This document shows positions 7,510 through 15,257 of a DNA stretch of 19,572 nucleotides, piece by piece; positions within the stretch are counted from its first letter, which is position 1; the number at the start of each line of letters is the position of its first letter. A program made the position numbers and the translations under genes. The DNA comes from Betaproteobacteria bacterium. Lineage in GTDB: Bacteria > Pseudomonadota > Gammaproteobacteria > Burkholderiales > SG8-41. The DNA lies in contig JACOVL010000013.1 in NCBI GenBank assembly GCA_016177355.1, positions 1 through 19,572 of the forward strand, in the 5' to 3' direction. The notes beneath the pieces are model-generated. The model ran no database searches. It was not told the DNA's origin and saw nothing but the letters and a program-made list of their open reading frames with translations.

Positions 7510-7532
7510 CTTTTCAACAGGAGTTTCCCGGC

Positions 7533-8282
7533 ATGGCGGCGGCAAAGGAACTCGAGGGGAAAGTGGCGATCGTCACCGGCGCCTCGCGCAACATCGGGCG
7601 TTCCATCGCGCTCTCGCTCGCGGCGGGCGGCGCCGCGGTCGCGGTAAATGCCCGCAATTCGCGGGAAGACGCGGACAAGGTGGCGCAGGAGATTCGCGCC
7701 GCCGGCGGCCAGGCGGAAGCATTCATGGCCGACATCGCCGACGCGGCCGCGGTGAAAGCGATGGTCGAGGGCGTGATAAAGCGCTACGGGCGCGTCGACA
7801 TCCTGGTGCTGAACGCCTCGGTGCGCAAGGAGACCCCTTTCATCGACATGGGCTTCGAGGAGTGGAAGAGCCTGATCTCGATCACGCTCGACGGCGCGTT
7901 TCACTGCGTCAAAGCCTGCCTGCCGCACATGATCAAGGCGGGCGGCGGCGCGATCGTCACCCTCGGCGGCATGACCGCGCTCTCCGGCGCCAAGCGGCGC
8001 GTGCACGGCTCGGTCGGCAAGCACGGGCTGTGGGGCATGACCCGGGCGCTCGCGAAGGAGCTGGGCGAGCACCACATCCGCGTCAATTGCGTGGCGCCCG
8101 GCCAGATGAACACCGCGCGCGCGGCCGGTCGCTCGGCGCGCCCGGACGTCTCCAACGTGCCGCTCGGGCGCCGCGTCGAGCCCGACGAGATCGCCGACAC
8201 GGTGCGCTTCCTGTGCGGCCCCGGCGCCGTCATGGTCAGCGGCCAGCTGATCTACGTGGACGGCGGTCAGCAGATGTTCTGA
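7533..8282 (+). CDS. Short-chain dehydrogenase/reductase-fold protein lacking the canonical Ser/Tyr
   Basis: A 249-residue classical-size SDR. The cofactor glycine motif TGASRNIG is at residues 15-22, followed by VNARN at the end of the second strand, DI at 67-68, and NAS at 94-96 in place of the usual NAG. The start is the ATG at 7533, preceded by CAGGAG with 9 bases spacing; the open frame extends further upstream but without conserved sequence. The usual Ser is Gly (VTLGGMT, 142-148), and the YxxxK motif reads GSVGK with Lys163 kept and no Tyr; His158 lies one position before. I recall other bacterial SDRs with a His there, so this may be a natural subfamily. C-terminal VSGQLIYVDGGQ is typical. 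It is divergent from the Bug protein gene, and 12 bp upstream of the cyclic-di-GMP gene. Substrate unknown. Confidence 0.92.
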   Translation: MAAAKELEGKVAIVTGASRNIGRSIALSLAAGGAAVAVNARNSREDADKVAQEIRAAGGQAEAFMADIADAAAVKAMVEGVIKRYGRVDILVLNASVRKETPFIDMGFEEWKSLISITLDGAFHCVKACLPHMIKAGGGAIVTLGGMTALSGAKRRVHGSVGKHGLWGMTRALAKELGEHHIRVNCVAPGQMNTARAAGRSARPDVSNVPLGRRVEPDEIADTVRFLCGPGAVMVSGQLIYVDGGQQMF

Positions 8283-8294
8283 TGCCGGTGAAGC

Positions 8295-10559
8295 GTGGCC
8301 GGTCAATACCTCATGAGGAGAAAAAACGACACGAATGGGGCACAGCGGAGCTCCAGTGACGCGCTGCGGTTGAGCGAAGAGCGCCTGCAATGCATCCTCG
8401 AGCTCTCGACCGAGTGGTACTGGGAGCAGGACGAGAACTACCGTGTCACCCGCATCGTCGGCGCGGGCTTCGGGCAAACGGGAACCGATCCGCAGCAGTA
8501 CGTGGGGGCGGCGCGCTGGGACCATGGCGCGGTCCCGGTCGGCGACGGCGGGAGCTGGGACAGGCACAAGGCAATGCTCGAAGCGAGACAGCCGTTCACC
8601 GACTTCGTCTTCCGGCGCGTCGATCCGCGGGGCGAAATGCGCTACATCAGCAGCAGCGGGCAGCCGGTGTTCGACGGGAAACGCTTCACGGGCTACCGCG
8701 GCATCGCCAAGGACGTCACGGCGAGCATGCGCGCCGAACAGCTGCTGCGGCTCGAGCACATGGCGGCCCGCTGCGTCGCCGGCGTCGACAGCGCCTCCGC
8801 GGCGCTGAAGGCGGTGATCCGCTCGATCTGCGAAACCCAGGGCTGGGAGTGCGGACGCTATTTCGGCTGGAACGACAAGGCCGGGGTCATGGCCTTCACC
8901 GAGTTCTGGCACGTGCCGAACCCCGACCTGGCGCGATTCATCGAGAAATCGCGCGAGCTCACCTACGCCGTCGGGGCCGGATTGGTGGGCCGGGTGTTCC
9001 AGTCGGGGCAGCCGCTGTGGGTCACCGATATCAGCAAGGAAAGCCGCCTGCAAAAGGGCATCGCGCGCGATGCCGGCATGCACGGCACCTTCCTGTTTCC
9101 GGCCGTGTCCGAGGGAAAGCCGATCGGCGTGCTCTCTTTCCACAGCAAAACCGTCCGCGAGCCGGACGAGCGGCTGCTGCAGGCGGTGGGCGTGGTCGGC
9201 AGCCAGATCGGGCAGTACCTGCAGCGCAAGCAGGCCGAGGACCGGATTCAGTACCTGGCCACCCACGACGGCCTGACGTCCCTGCCGAACCGGGTCATGT
9301 TCAGCCAGTTGCTGAACCTCGCGATCCAGAGCGCGCGCCGCTACACGCGCAGCTTCGCGGTGCTGTTCATCGATCTGGACCGCTTCAAAATCATCAACGA
9401 CACCCTCGGGCACGATGCGGGGGACAAGCTGCTGCAGGAAATAGCCGCGCGCTTTACCGAGTGCCTGCGGGAGAGCGACGTCGTCGCGCGCCTGGGCGGC
9501 GACGAGTTCGTGGTGCTGCTCCAGGAGGCGGGCGAGGCGGAGCAGGTCGCCACGGTCGCGCGCAAGCTCCTCTCCGCCGCCATCAAGCCGGTCGTCCTGG
9601 CGGGGCAGGAGTGCCGGGTGACGGCGAGCATCGGCATCTGCCGCTACCCGGCGGACGCGCAGGACGAGCAATCCCTGATGAAGAACGCCGATATCGCCAT
9701 GTACCTCGCCAAGGAGGAGGGCAAGAACAATTTCCAGTTCTACTCCGAGAACATCAAGGTCCAGTCGCTCGAGCGCCTGACGCTGGAAACGAGCCTGCGC
9801 CGCGCCCTGGAGCGCAACGAGTTTTTCCTGCACTACCAGGCCAAGCTGGATCTCAAGACGAGGCAGGTCACCGGGGTCGAAGCGCTGCTGCGCTGGCAGC
9901 ACCCCGACCTCGGCCTGGTGGCGCCCGTGCAGTTCATCCCCATCGCCGAGGAAACGGGCCTGATCGTGCCGATCGGCAAGTGGGTGCTGCAGACGGCTTG
10001 CGCGCAGAACGTCGCCTGGCAGCGCGAAGGCCTGCCTCCGCTGTGCATGGCGGTCAATCTGTCGGCGCGGCAGTTCGCCGACGAAAATCTTCTCGCTGAC
10101 ATCACCGCCGCGCTGGAACAAAGCGGCATGAGGCCGGAATTGCTGGAGCTCGAGCTCACCGAAAGCATGGTGATGCAGAATCCCCAGCGGGCGATAGAGA
10201 CCCTCACCGCCATCAAGCGGATGGGCGTGCGCATCGCGATCGACGATTTCGGCGTCGGCTACTCGTCGCTCGCGCAGATCAAGCGCTTCCCGATCGACAC
10301 CCTCAAGGTGGACCGCTCCTTCATCCGCGACCTCGCGGAGAACGCCGAGGACCGGGCGATCACGGAAGCGATCATCGCGATGGGCAAGACCTTGAGCCTC
10401 TCCGTCGTCGCCGAAGGCGTGGAGACGCAGGAGCAGCAGACCTTCCTGCTCGATCATGCCTGCGACGCGATGCAGGGCTACTACTTCAGCAGGCCGATCG
10501 CCGAGGACCAGTTCGCCAGCTTCCTGCGGCAGCACCTCGAATCGCCGCGATCATCGTGA
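8295..10559 (+). CDS. PAS-GAF-GGDEF-EAL cyclic-di-GMP synthase/phosphodiesterase
   Basis: A 754-residue signalling protein that makes and/or degrades cyclic di-GMP. A PAS domain spans about residues 25-145, with WYWEQDENYRVT near its start and YRGIAKDVT at its end. A GAF domain follows at about 150-310, with GLVGRVFQSGQPLWV. The diguanylate cyclase domain (about 318-485) has an intact GGDEF at 401-405 and the inhibitory site RESD at 392-395, exactly five residues upstream. The phosphodiesterase domain (about 497-745) has EAL at 529-531, LTES at 621-624, DDFGVG at 650-655, Lys671, and VVAEGVE at 704-710. No transmembrane segment is seen, so it is probably cytoplasmic. The start is uncertain: GTG at 8295 or ATG at 8313, neither with a clear ribosome site. 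It is probably co-transcribed with the SDR gene. Confidence 0.96.
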   Translation: MAGQYLMRRKNDTNGAQRSSSDALRLSEERLQCILELSTEWYWEQDENYRVTRIVGAGFGQTGTDPQQYVGAARWDHGAVPVGDGGSWDRHKAMLEARQPFTDFVFRRVDPRGEMRYISSSGQPVFDGKRFTGYRGIAKDVTASMRAEQLLRLEHMAARCVAGVDSASAALKAVIRSICETQGWECGRYFGWNDKAGVMAFTEFWHVPNPDLARFIEKSRELTYAVGAGLVGRVFQSGQPLWVTDISKESRLQKGIARDAGMHGTFLFPAVSEGKPIGVLSFHSKTVREPDERLLQAVGVVGSQIGQYLQRKQAEDRIQYLATHDGLTSLPNRVMFSQLLNLAIQSARRYTRSFAVLFIDLDRFKIINDTLGHDAGDKLLQEIAARFTECLRESDVVARLGGDEFVVLLQEAGEAEQVATVARKLLSAAIKPVVLAGQECRVTASIGICRYPADAQDEQSLMKNADIAMYLAKEEGKNNFQFYSENIKVQSLERLTLETSLRRALERNEFFLHYQAKLDLKTRQVTGVEALLRWQHPDLGLVAPVQFIPIAEETGLIVPIGKWVLQTACAQNVAWQREGLPPLCMAVNLSARQFADENLLADITAALEQSGMRPELLELELTESMVMQNPQRAIETLTAIKRMGVRIAIDDFGVGYSSLAQIKRFPIDTLKVDRSFIRDLAENAEDRAITEAIIAMGKTLSLSVVAEGVETQEQQTFLLDHACDAMQGYYFSRPIAEDQFASFLRQHLESPRSS

Positions 10560-10562
10560 ACT

Positions 10563-10946
10563 TCAGTTCAGGTCGAGCGCGTGCTGCTTGAGCGCGTGCA
10601 GCGGCACGTATTTGAGCGCTTCCTCGTGGGTCGCTTCTAGCACCACCTGCGGCGCCATGTCCGCCTCCCACGCCTCGACCCAGCGCAGCGCGTGCAGGCA
10701 CCAGCGGTCGCCGGGCTGCAAGCCGCGAAAGCGCATCTCGGGGCGCGGCGTGGTGAGGTCGTTGCCGCGCAGGCGCGAGAATTCGAGGAACTCCGCCGTG
10801 ACCCGTACGCACACCAGGTGCGCCACGCCCTCCTCGCCGTGCGTGGCGCAGCAGCCGTCGCGGAAATAGCCGGTCAGCGGCGCGAAGCTGCATGCGTGCA
10901 GCGGCCCGCCGAGAACGTTCTTTTCCTTCGACGAATTCTCGCTCAT
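10563..10946 (-). CDS. DUF2237 family protein
   Basis: A 127-residue protein of the conserved bacterial family DUF2237, of unknown function. Family landmarks are NVLGGPLHACS (10-20), the LTGYFRDGCC segment (24-33) with a Cys-Cys pair, FLEFSRLRGNDLTTP (53-67), GLQPGDRWCL (75-84), and APQVVLEATHE (98-108). I place the start at the ATG at 10946, because the conserved region begins just after it. A GTG at 10991, only 3 bases after the stop of the amine oxidase gene, would add 15 residues and would couple the two genes. No signal peptide or membrane segment is seen. The conserved cysteines hint at metal binding or redox, but that is speculation. It converges with the cyclic-di-GMP gene, 3 bp between them. 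Confidence 0.9.
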   Translation of the reverse strand: MSENSSKEKNVLGGPLHACSFAPLTGYFRDGCCATHGEEGVAHLVCVRVTAEFLEFSRLRGNDLTTPRPEMRFRGLQPGDRWCLHALRWVEAWEADMAPQVVLEATHEEALKYVPLHALKQHALDLN

Positions 10947-10994
10947 CTGCCGTGCCGGCTGCGGACCCGCGCCTTGCGCAATGATTCGCACATT

Positions 10995-12302
10995 CTAACC
11001 GAGCATCCCGCGCGCGGCGCGTATGCCGCTCTGCAGCGCGCCGGCGACGGTGCCGTGCTCGCCCTCGAAATCGGTGGCCTCGCCGGCGAAAAAAAGTGCA
11101 TCGCGTAGCGGGGCCGCGAGCGTCTTGCGCGCGCCCTCGCCGCCCACCGCGACGTAGCTGTAGGCGCCGCGCGCGTACGGGTCCTGTTGCCAGTCGTGGA
11201 CGAAGGCCGCTTCGAGCCGTCCCACGCGCCCGCCGAAAACGGACTTGAGACTCTCCATCGCCCGCCGGATGATCTCCGGCGCCCCGGCGCCCGACAGGCG
11301 GGCCGCGCGCGGGCCGCCCGCCCACGCGGTCAACAGCGGCGCCCGCACGGGCATAGCCGTCCAGAAGGACGGAAACGGCGCCTCGAGCGAGCGGAAAAAC
11401 GCCGCGTCCTCGTAGCGCCCGCCGTCCAGCTTTTCCCAGAATGGTGAGCGGAACCGCAGTGCGACCTTGAGCACCGGGCTCGGAGCGAGGCCCTTCAGCG
11501 CCCGCCGCTTCTCCTTGAGCGCGGGCGTGAAGCGGACGCCACCGCCCTGCAACACGCCGAGCGGCAGCGTGATGAGCGCGCGCGCCGCCGCCGCGCGGAA
11601 CGGCCGGCCTGAAGCAGCGCCCTCGACCTCCACGCTTCCGCGCTTCCACCGCACCTTGCGCACGACGGTCTGCAGCTCGAGCCGCACGCGGTCGCGGTCC
11701 AGCGTGCCGGCGAGCCACTCGAGCAGCGCGCCGTAGCCGCCGGACGGCCGGAAGTGCGAGGCGGCGGTCGCGTCGTCCTCCCCGGACCATTCCCCGACGA
11801 TGGCCCGGGCGCTGGCGCGCGCCGGGTCGGCGGCATCGTAGCCTTCGACGCGCCTGCGGGCGAAGGCGCGGGCCTTTGGCGACAGGTGCCGCAGCTCGCG
11901 CGCGAGGAACGCCTCGAACGAGACGTCCTTCTTCGGCATGCCGGCCCGCCGCAGGGCCTTCCGGATCTCCGTGAAAATTTCGCCCGTGGGATTGAGCTTG
12001 CCGCGCTCGGCGTACCAGCCGCCGCCGGTGCGGCCGACTGCCACCATGCCGGCCCGCAGCAGCAGCGAGAACGTTGCCGCCGGGCGCCCGTGTATGAATT
12101 CCGCGCCGAGCTCGACCGGGACCGGCAGCCCGGGCTCGTCGAGCGACCAGCAGCGCCCGCCGATGCGGTCGCGCGCCTCGAGCACGAGCACCGACTTCCC
12201 GGCGCGCCCGAGCTCCGCCGCGGCGGCGAGACCGGCGGCCCCGGCGCCGATGACCAGGACGTCGAACGATCCGTGTTGCGAGATATTGCGGGCGGGCGGC
12301 AC
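10995..12302 (-). CDS. FAD-dependent amine oxidase-family protein
   Basis: A 435-residue flavoprotein of the monoamine oxidase/phytoene desaturase superfamily, which oxidises amines or related C-N bonds using FAD and O2. The Rossmann motif GAGAAG is at residues 19-24, followed by VLEARDRIGGRCWS (39-53), and ELGAEFIHG (64-72) near the flavin. The C-terminal FAD motif FFAGEATDFEGEHG starts at 404 and is followed by AGALQSGIRAA. The start is a GTG at 12302, since no in-frame ATG exists near the conserved N-terminus. No signal peptide is seen, so it is cytoplasmic. It sits between the Skp-like gene (18 bp upstream) and the DUF2237 gene, all on the minus strand, so a three-gene operon is likely. 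The substrate is not predictable. Confidence 0.92.
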   Translation of the reverse strand: MPPARNISQHGSFDVLVIGAGAAGLAAAAELGRAGKSVLVLEARDRIGGRCWSLDEPGLPVPVELGAEFIHGRPAATFSLLLRAGMVAVGRTGGGWYAERGKLNPTGEIFTEIRKALRRAGMPKKDVSFEAFLARELRHLSPKARAFARRRVEGYDAADPARASARAIVGEWSGEDDATAASHFRPSGGYGALLEWLAGTLDRDRVRLELQTVVRKVRWKRGSVEVEGAASGRPFRAAAARALITLPLGVLQGGGVRFTPALKEKRRALKGLAPSPVLKVALRFRSPFWEKLDGGRYEDAAFFRSLEAPFPSFWTAMPVRAPLLTAWAGGPRAARLSGAGAPEIIRRAMESLKSVFGGRVGRLEAAFVHDWQQDPYARGAYSYVAVGGEGARKTLAAPLRDALFFAGEATDFEGEHGTVAGALQSGIRAARGMLG

Positions 12303-12320
12303 GCGCCCATTGTAGTAGGG

Positions 12321-12842
12321 CTACTTCGCGGAGGGCTTGGCCCCGGCGCGGCGCGCCAGCTCCTTCAGCACCCGCTCGGTGATGTCGATGCCGGGACTGG
12401 CATAGGTCGCCTGCTGCAGGATCAGGTCGAACTTGCCCGCCTCGGCCACCGTCTTGATCGCGGCGTTGGCTTCCTCGACCAGGCCGGCGGCCCGTTCCGC
12501 CTTCCGGGCCTCCAATTCCGCCGCGAGACCGGTGGCCATCTGGTCGGACTGCCGCATCATGGCCGAGATCGCGCTCGCCCGGGACTTGAGCTCGGCCGGT
12601 GGGAGCTTGTCCCGCTCCCTCTCGAACCGTTGCCGCTCGGCCTCGATCTTTTTCTGCAATTCGAGTATCTGCCTGTTGCGCGGCTCGAACTCCTTCTTCA
12701 GCGCCTCGATGGCGCGGATCGCGGGCACGGACTCGCTTTCGATCCGGGCCGTATTCACGACCCCCACCTTCACCGGCTGCGCGGCGGCGCAGGACACGCC
12801 CAGCAACAGGACGGCCGCAATCAGTACTTGCATGGATTTCAT
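12321..12842 (-). CDS. OmpH/Skp-like periplasmic chaperone
   Basis: A 173-residue exported protein of the OmpH/Skp family, which holds unfolded outer-membrane proteins in the periplasm. A signal peptide covers residues 1-21 (hydrophobic core MQVLIAAVLLLGVSCAAA). The mature start VKVGVVNTARI matches the family's first strand. A long charged helical hairpin spans about 45-135 (FEPRNRQILELQKKIEAE and onward), and the C-terminus closes with a conserved strand, FDLILQQ (138-144). The length is typical. Unlike the usual skp, it is not next to bamA or lpxD, so it may be a second copy; the neighbour downstream is an amine oxidase. The Cys at 18 does not fit a lipobox well. A TATAAT box lies 14-19 bases upstream of the ATG at 12842. 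Confidence 0.9.
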   Translation of the reverse strand: MKSMQVLIAAVLLLGVSCAAAQPVKVGVVNTARIESESVPAIRAIEALKKEFEPRNRQILELQKKIEAERQRFERERDKLPPAELKSRASAISAMMRQSDQMATGLAAELEARKAERAAGLVEEANAAIKTVAEAGKFDLILQQATYASPGIDITERVLKELARRAGAKPSAK

Positions 12843-12855
12843 AGTATAAACATGG

Positions 12856-12861
12856 ATTATA
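12856..12861 (-). promoter_or_regulatory. Putative -10 box of the Skp-like gene
   Basis: On the minus strand ACTATAATCC contains a perfect TATAAT, which would start transcription about 7 bases before the ATG at 12842. No good -35 is seen at 16-18 bp. The same ten bases recur before the FecR-domain gene at 16218-16227. Confidence 0.4.
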
Positions 12862-12901
12862 GTGAAACGGGTATTCCGCCGGATACCGAGTGTATCACTC
12901 C

Positions 12902-14500
12902 ATGTTGCGATTGACCGAAGTCAAGCTGCCCATCGATCACCCCGGGGGCGAGCTTCAAGCCGCGATACTCCGGCGGCTCGGGATAACCGCGGACGATCTC
13001 GTCGGGTATTCGGTCTTTCGCCGTGCCGTTGATGCCCGCAAGCGCCCGGCCATCGCCTTCATCTACACGCTGGATATCGAAGTAAAGCACGAGCCGGCGC
13101 TGCTCCAGCGCTTGGAAGGCGACCGGCACGTCACGCGCGCGCCGGATACGAGCTACCGGTTCGTCGCGCAAGCACCCGCCTCGCTCGCCGCGCGCCCGGT
13201 CGTGATCGGCGCCGGCCCGTGCGGCCTGTTCTCCGGGCTGCTCCTCGCGCAGATGGGGTTCCGCCCCATCATCCTCGAGCGCGGCAAGGCCGTGCGCGAG
13301 CGCACCCGCGACACCTGGGGCCTGTGGCGCAAGTCGGTGCTGAACCCGGAATCCAACGTGCAGTTCGGCGAAGGCGGCGCCGGCACGTTCTCCGACGGCA
13401 AGCTCTACAGCCAGGTGAAGGACCCGCGCCATCTGGGACGCAAGGTGCTGACGGAATTCGCCAAGGCCGGCGCGCCGCTGGAAATTCTCTACGTGGCCAA
13501 GCCGCACATCGGCACGTTCCGGCTGGTGGGCATGGTCGAGAACCTGCGCGACACGATCCACGGGCTCGGCGGGGAAATCCGTTTCGGGGCCAAAGTCTCG
13601 GACATGGAAATCGAGCAGGAACAGGTGCGGGGCGTGGTGCTCGCAGGCGGCGAGCGCATCGCCGCCGATCACGTCGTGCTGGCCGTCGGTCACAGCGCGC
13701 GCGACACCTTCCAGATGCTGCACGACCGGGGCGTTCATATTGAAGCCAAATCCTTTTCCATCGGGCTGCGCATCGAGCACCCCCAGTCGCTCATCGACCG
13801 CGCGCGTTACGGGAAGAATGCCGGCCACCCGCTGCTCGGCGCCGCCGACTACAAGCTGGTCCATCACTGCGGCAACGGCCGCTCGGTCTACAGCTTTTGC
13901 ATGTGCCCCGGCGGAACGGTGGTGGCGGCGACATCGGAGGCGGGGCGCGTCGTCACCAACGGCATGAGCCAGTATTCGCGCAACGAGCGCAACGCCAACA
14001 GCGGCATCGTCGTCGGCATCACGCCGGCCGATTATCCGGGGCATCCGCTGGCCGGCATCGCCTTCCAGCGCAAGTGGGAGGCGCGCGCCTACGAGCTGGG
14101 CGGCGGCGACTACCATGCGCCGGCGCAGCGCGTCGGGGATTTTCTCGCCGGGCGGCCTTCCACCGCGCCCGGCACGGTCGCGCCCTCCTACGCGCCGGGC
14201 GTGCGCATGACCGATCTCGGCGCCTGCCTGCCCGATTACGCGGTCGAGGCGATACGCGAGGCGCTGCCCGCCTTCGAGAAGAGAATCAAGGGCTACGCCA
14301 TGGACGATGCGGTGCTGACCGGCGTCGAGACGCGCACTTCCTCGCCGGTCAACATCAAGCGCAACCAGGAATACGAGAGCGTGAACACCCGCGGCCTCTA
14401 CCCCGCGGGGGAAGGCGCGGGCTACGCGGGCGGCATACTTTCCGCCGCGATCGACGGCATCGAAGTGGCGGAAGCGGTGGCACGGTCAATGTTAAGATGA
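12902..14500 (+). CDS. COG2509-type FAD-dependent oxidoreductase
   Basis: A 532-residue uncharacterised FAD-dependent dehydrogenase. An N-terminal domain of about 95 residues (LRLTEVKLPIDHP onward) precedes the FAD Rossmann motif GAGPCG at residues 103-108. An NVQFGEGGAGTFSDGKLY segment follows, characteristic of this family, and the protein ends with a flavin-binding motif near LYPAGEGAGYAGGI. I place the start at the ATG at 12902, because family members begin with the same Met-Leu-Arg-Leu-Thr pattern; a GTG at 12890 would add four residues. No signal peptide is seen. It is followed 7 bp later by the pseudouridine synthase gene in the same direction. Its reaction is not known to me; family resemblance suggests NAD(P)H-dependent reduction or dehydrogenation. 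Confidence 0.92.
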   Translation: MLRLTEVKLPIDHPGGELQAAILRRLGITADDLVGYSVFRRAVDARKRPAIAFIYTLDIEVKHEPALLQRLEGDRHVTRAPDTSYRFVAQAPASLAARPVVIGAGPCGLFSGLLLAQMGFRPIILERGKAVRERTRDTWGLWRKSVLNPESNVQFGEGGAGTFSDGKLYSQVKDPRHLGRKVLTEFAKAGAPLEILYVAKPHIGTFRLVGMVENLRDTIHGLGGEIRFGAKVSDMEIEQEQVRGVVLAGGERIAADHVVLAVGHSARDTFQMLHDRGVHIEAKSFSIGLRIEHPQSLIDRARYGKNAGHPLLGAADYKLVHHCGNGRSVYSFCMCPGGTVVAATSEAGRVVTNGMSQYSRNERNANSGIVVGITPADYPGHPLAGIAFQRKWEARAYELGGGDYHAPAQRVGDFLAGRPSTAPGTVAPSYAPGVRMTDLGACLPDYAVEAIREALPAFEKRIKGYAMDDAVLTGVETRTSSPVNIKRNQEYESVNTRGLYPAGEGAGYAGGILSAAIDGIEVAEAVARSMLR

Positions 14501-14507
14501 ATCGAGC

Positions 14508-15239
14508 ATGGAAAAAATCCGCGTCTCCAAGCTGATGTCCGAGCAGGGGATCTGCTCGCGGCGCGAGGCGGACAGCTACATCGAGCGCGGCTGGGTGCTG
14601 GTGGACGGCGTTCCCGTCACCGAGCTCGGCACGCGCATCTTCCCGAACCAGAAGATCACGCTCGCGAAAGCGGCGCAGTCGCGCCAGGAGGCGAGCGTCA
14701 CGATCCTGCTCAACAAGCCGATGGGCTACGTCTCGGCGCAGCCCGAGAAGGGCTATCTCCCCGCCGTCACGCTAATCACCCCCGAATCCCGCTTCAAGGG
14801 CGACCGCTCACCCTTGCAGTTCAGCCCCGTGCACCTGCGGGGCCTTGCGCCGGCCGGGCGGCTCGACATCGACTCGACCGGGCTCCTGGTCCTGACGCAG
14901 GACGGGCGCATCGCCAAGCAATTGATCGGCGAGAGCTCGGGAATGGAGAAGGAATACCTGGTGCGCGTCGAGGGCAACCTGTCGGCCGAGAATCTCGCGC
15001 GCCTCAACTTCGGCTTGAGCCTCGACGGCGAGGCCCTGAAGCGCGCAGACGTCGGCTGGCAGAACAAGGACCAGCTGAAATTCGTGCTGCGCGAGGGCAA
15101 GAAGCGGCAGATCCGGCGCATGTGCGAGCTGGTCGGCCTCGCCGTCACCGGTCTCAAGCGCGTGCGCATCGGCAAAGTGATGCTTGCCGATCTGCCCGAC
15201 GGCCAGTGGCGCTACCTGCGCGGCGACGAGCGCTTCTAG
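14508..15239 (+). CDS. rluF: RsuA-family rRNA pseudouridine synthase, RluF-like
   Basis: A 243-residue pseudouridine synthase that isomerises a uridine in ribosomal RNA. An S4 RNA-binding domain occupies residues 3-60, with KLMSEQGICSRREADSYIE. The catalytic domain shows LLNKPMGYVS at 67-76, then GRLDIDSTGLLVLTQDG with the catalytic Asp120. The family's RNA-binding and closing motif KKRQIRRMCELVG is near residue 200. The SRREADSYIE pattern and the ending fit RluF (23S U2604) better than RluB or RsuA, though the assignment within the family is moderate. The ATG at 14508 starts 7 bp after the previous gene, indicating an operon. It converges with the FecR-domain gene, with 18 bp between the stops. 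Confidence 0.9.
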   Translation: MEKIRVSKLMSEQGICSRREADSYIERGWVLVDGVPVTELGTRIFPNQKITLAKAAQSRQEASVTILLNKPMGYVSAQPEKGYLPAVTLITPESRFKGDRSPLQFSPVHLRGLAPAGRLDIDSTGLLVLTQDGRIAKQLIGESSGMEKEYLVRVEGNLSAENLARLNFGLSLDGEALKRADVGWQNKDQLKFVLREGKKRQIRRMCELVGLAVTGLKRVRIGKVMLADLPDGQWRYLRGDERF

Positions 15240-15257
15240 CCGGGCCGGGGCCTGGAT

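Noticed and set aside
8280..8359. A possible 25-codon peptide starting at the TGATG overlap after the SDR gene
   Set aside because: No conservation can be seen, it overlaps the start of the cyclic-di-GMP gene out of frame, and there is no clear ribosome site.
6456..10535. A 1359-codon open frame on the minus strand, running opposite the SDR and the cyclic-di-GMP genes
   Set aside because: Its translation is rich in Arg, His, Asp and Gly, with no domain, and it overlaps three well-supported genes in other frames. It is a shadow of GC-rich third-position codons.
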